DNA from: Pseudomonas koreensis
GTDB lineage: Bacteria; Pseudomonadota; Gammaproteobacteria; Pseudomonadales; Pseudomonadaceae
Direction of reading: 5' to 3'
DNA length: 64,000 nucleotides
Assembly: GCF_012986595.1 (NCBI RefSeq)
Contig: NZ_JAAQYM010000008.1
Location: forward strand, 336,232 to 400,231
The notes beneath the pieces were generated by a model. That model saw only the letters and a program-made list of their open reading frames with translations, was not told the origin of the DNA and did not search any database. Shown here one piece after another: positions 62,367-64,000 of this stretch. Made by a program: the position numbers and the translations under genes. How positions within the stretch are numbered: the first letter of the stretch is position 1; each line of letters begins with the position of its first letter.

Positions 62367-63675
62367 CTGTTTTGCTCCCAGTGGAACCCGTACTACTGTG
62401 TTGTCGACATTCATTACATTATTTATTAGATCTAATGTCCAAGTTTTTTCATGGTAATGATGTTTATTCGGTTTGCTATTCACTTCGTGGCTGCCATACC
62501 GAATACTTCTCTTGCCGTCGGCAGATACAATTCTATCGTTGTCTGGTAACCCAGTCCTAGGATGAATATTTGTATACGGCCCCTCACCTAAGAAATCTTC
62601 CCATCGTTTTACAGCATCTTGTGGTTTTACTGGCTTACTTCCATAAATCTCATTGTGATATCCCTGACCGATAGGCGGTGGTTCTGGGGGAGCAGAAGGT
62701 CCAGCATCTTTGACTGTGTTTCCTCCACCTTGCGGTAGCTTTTTATCTGCGTCAGGGCAGTTACCGCTCAACCCCAAAGGATCCACCCACCCCGTAGGGT
62801 TAGGCACGTACTGGTAGTTGTTCAATCCGCCCGTTGATCGGGTCCGGCGCCAAAAACCGCCCAGTGCTCGGATTGTAGTAGCGGTGCCGGTTGTAGTGTA
62901 GGCCCGTTTCGGCATCGAAATACTGACCCTGAAAGCGTAGCGGGTTATCGATTTCGCTGACGTCCAGCGCAGCGAGATTTCCGTAGGCGCGGTACTTCGC
63001 GGACCACATGATCTCGCCGCTGTAATCAGTGAGTTCCTGCGGTGTGCCGAGGTGGTCGAGTTGGTAGTAAAACGGCGTGGCTTTACGCGGACCTTCGCCG
63101 TCGAGCATCACCAATGGGCGGAAGCTACCGGGTTCGTAGATGTAGCTGCGGTAGCGGTGGTCGGCGCTTCCAGCGATCAGTCGTTCGCCTTGCCACAGAA
63201 ACCGCTGGTATTCGGTAACGAGTTCGCTGCCGTCATCGCCGAATTCGGTTTTCTTCAGCAACTGCCCGTTGAGGTCGTATTCGTAGGCCGTGCGACGACC
63301 GTCGAAGCCAGTTTAGTAATCGAGCTGGTAATGCTCGCCGCGCTCGTTTTCGATGTCAGTGAGCAACAGACGCGAATTGTCGTAGCGGTAGCGCAGTTGG
63401 CTGCCGTCCGGATTGATACGGCGGCTGACCAGGTGCAGGTTGTCGGCGTATTCGTAGCGGGTTACACGGCCGAGTTCGTCCCGTTCGGCGGTGACGTTGC
63501 CATAGGCGTTGTAGGTGAAGGCACGTGTTGCGCCGCCCGGCAGCGTGACTTGTGCCAGACGGTTGGCCGCATCCCACTGGTATTGGGTGATGGCGCCGGA
63601 TTCTTCCTGGCGGGTGATCTGACGACCCAGTGCGTCGTAGCGATACTTACACTGGCCGCCGTCTGGCAGGCATTC
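61980..63675 (-). pseudogene. rhs gene end with toxin tip, broken
   Basis: From 63675 the frame reads RHS/YD repeats (YRYDALGRQITRQ, QWDAANRLAQVTLPGG, YNAYGNVTAERDELGR, YRYDNSRLLLTDIENERG), meets an in-frame TAA at 63313-63315 (after HYQLDY), then continues as FDGRRTAYEYDLNG to the core end RYYNPSTGRFLAPDPI. A frameshift at about 62833 (length change equivalent to a 5-base loss) shifts the frame to GGLNNYQYVPNPTGWVDPLGL, then a tip domain with HPRTGLPDNDRIVSADGKRSIRYGSHE and HHYHEKTW. No complete product can be made. The tip has His-rich motifs of a nuclease or deaminase-like toxin, not assigned. Confidence 0.8.
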
Positions 63676-63679
63676 TTCC

Positions 63680-63787
63680 GGAAAAAGGGGATGGATTTGT
63701 TTCTGAAAAAAGCGGCTAGAACAGGGGGGATTTTCACTCCCTTTTGAATCAAAAAGGGGGCAAGCCGGAAAATAAACCTGTCCCCTT
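63680..63787. mobile_element. Small non-autonomous element with 'ggggacagrtttatttt' ends
   Basis: AAAATAAACCTGTCCCCTT at the right and GGGGATGGATTTGTTTCTG at the left resemble the ends of a common small repeat in Pseudomonas. The copy starts right where the rhs reading frame loses its normal sequence (after the codons for ECLPDGG), so it probably inserted there. No transposase is encoded. Confidence 0.5.
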
Positions 63788-63873
63788 AGTCTCGTCTGTA
63801 AGGTCGGTGACCTGATTACTTCGCCATAGTCGCAGTTTCGACTATCCAGACACGCGAATGACTCATCTCAACG

Positions 63874-64000
63874 TTATTCTTTCACCCATTTATCCAAAGG
63901 AAGTTTCTCAGTTTTTTTTGCAAACAATTCTTTTGCTTCCCGAAGAGTCATGTGGTTTGGGCCGCTATACGTGTCAAGGTTGCTAGTTCCATTGTCTTCC
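63874..64000 (-). CDS. C-terminal part of an unidentified protein (partial)
   Basis: Minus-strand frame open from the window edge to a TAA at 63874-63876. It encodes about 41 residues ending TLREAKELFAKKTEKLPLDKWVKE, Lys-rich and helical. Composition matches polymorphic toxin or immunity proteins rather than the RHS core. The gene continues beyond the window; its identity is open. Confidence 0.45.
   Translation of the reverse strand, partial: EDNGTSNLDTYSGPNHMTLREAKELFAKKTEKLPLDKWVKE

Noticed and set aside
63052..63747. Plus-strand ORF of 231 codons opposite the rhs end
   Set aside because: The minus strand shows RHS/YD repeats; the plus frame is their shadow.

Overview
The window is high-GC chromosomal DNA of a fluorescent Pseudomonas, probably the P. 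fluorescens group. This is inferred from REP/REPIN hairpins of the 'tgtggcgagggagc' and 'gtaggagctgcc' types, a DUF6124 gene with its repeated leader, MnxR-like regulation and the overall gene set. There are no rRNA or tRNA genes.

Region 1 (1-30.6 kb) looks like one functional island for extracellular metal (probably Mn(II)) oxidation and amyloid matrix. A first operon (about 1-3.7 kb, its head outside the window) carries two SCO copper chaperones, a cytochrome c fused to a periplasmic binding protein, and a parvulin-type chaperone with a collapsed catalytic domain. A second long operon (3.9-13.5 kb) starts with a stand-alone receiver protein. It continues with a type II secretion/type IV pilus-like machine (GspE, PilM/N/O/P-like proteins, GspD, three pseudopilins, but no GspF) and ends with csgE, csgF and csgG. 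After a repeat-rich gap with a DUF6124 gene and a ParE/ParD-type module, the opposite strand carries two paralogous secreted proteins followed by csgB and a very large csgA. Two paralogous sensor kinases then flank a four-copper-site multicopper oxidase and a SCO-cytochrome c fusion, followed by an NtrC-type sigma-54 activator; the set resembles MnxS1/MnxS2/MnxR of P. putida GB-1. An inverted repeat, TTCCCC-N6-GGGGAA, recurs upstream of the secretion/curli operon and in degenerate form upstream of the oxidase. Each set lies 60-125 bp before a sigma-54 -24/-12 element. A further copy lies between the secreted-protein/csgBA operon and the first kinase. It is a good candidate for the activator's binding site and would tie the island into one regulon.

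Region 2 (31-51 kb) is mainly a Wzx/Wzy-type exopolysaccharide locus on the minus strand. It runs from ugd and a UDP-sugar epimerase through the initiating transferase, a tyrosine-kinase-like ATPase, Wza and Wzz homologues, glycosyltransferases, polymerase, deacetylase, flippase and a glycoside hydrolase, to a tail of GNAT and ChbG-like modification enzymes. UDP-glucuronate synthesis implies an acidic polymer.

Region 3 (51-60.9 kb) holds a membrane sulfatase-fold protein, an AttEFGH-like ABC transporter with a CrtC-like lipoprotein, small stress-type proteins, a possible sRNA with a strong terminator, a family 2 glycosyltransferase and a VanW protein.

Region 4 (60.9-64 kb) is an AT-rich graveyard of polymorphic toxin parts. 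It contains an rhs end broken by a nonsense codon, a frameshift and a small repeat insertion, a toxin tip that reads through into its likely immunity protein, a second immunity-like gene with remnants upstream, and the tail of another gene at the window edge.
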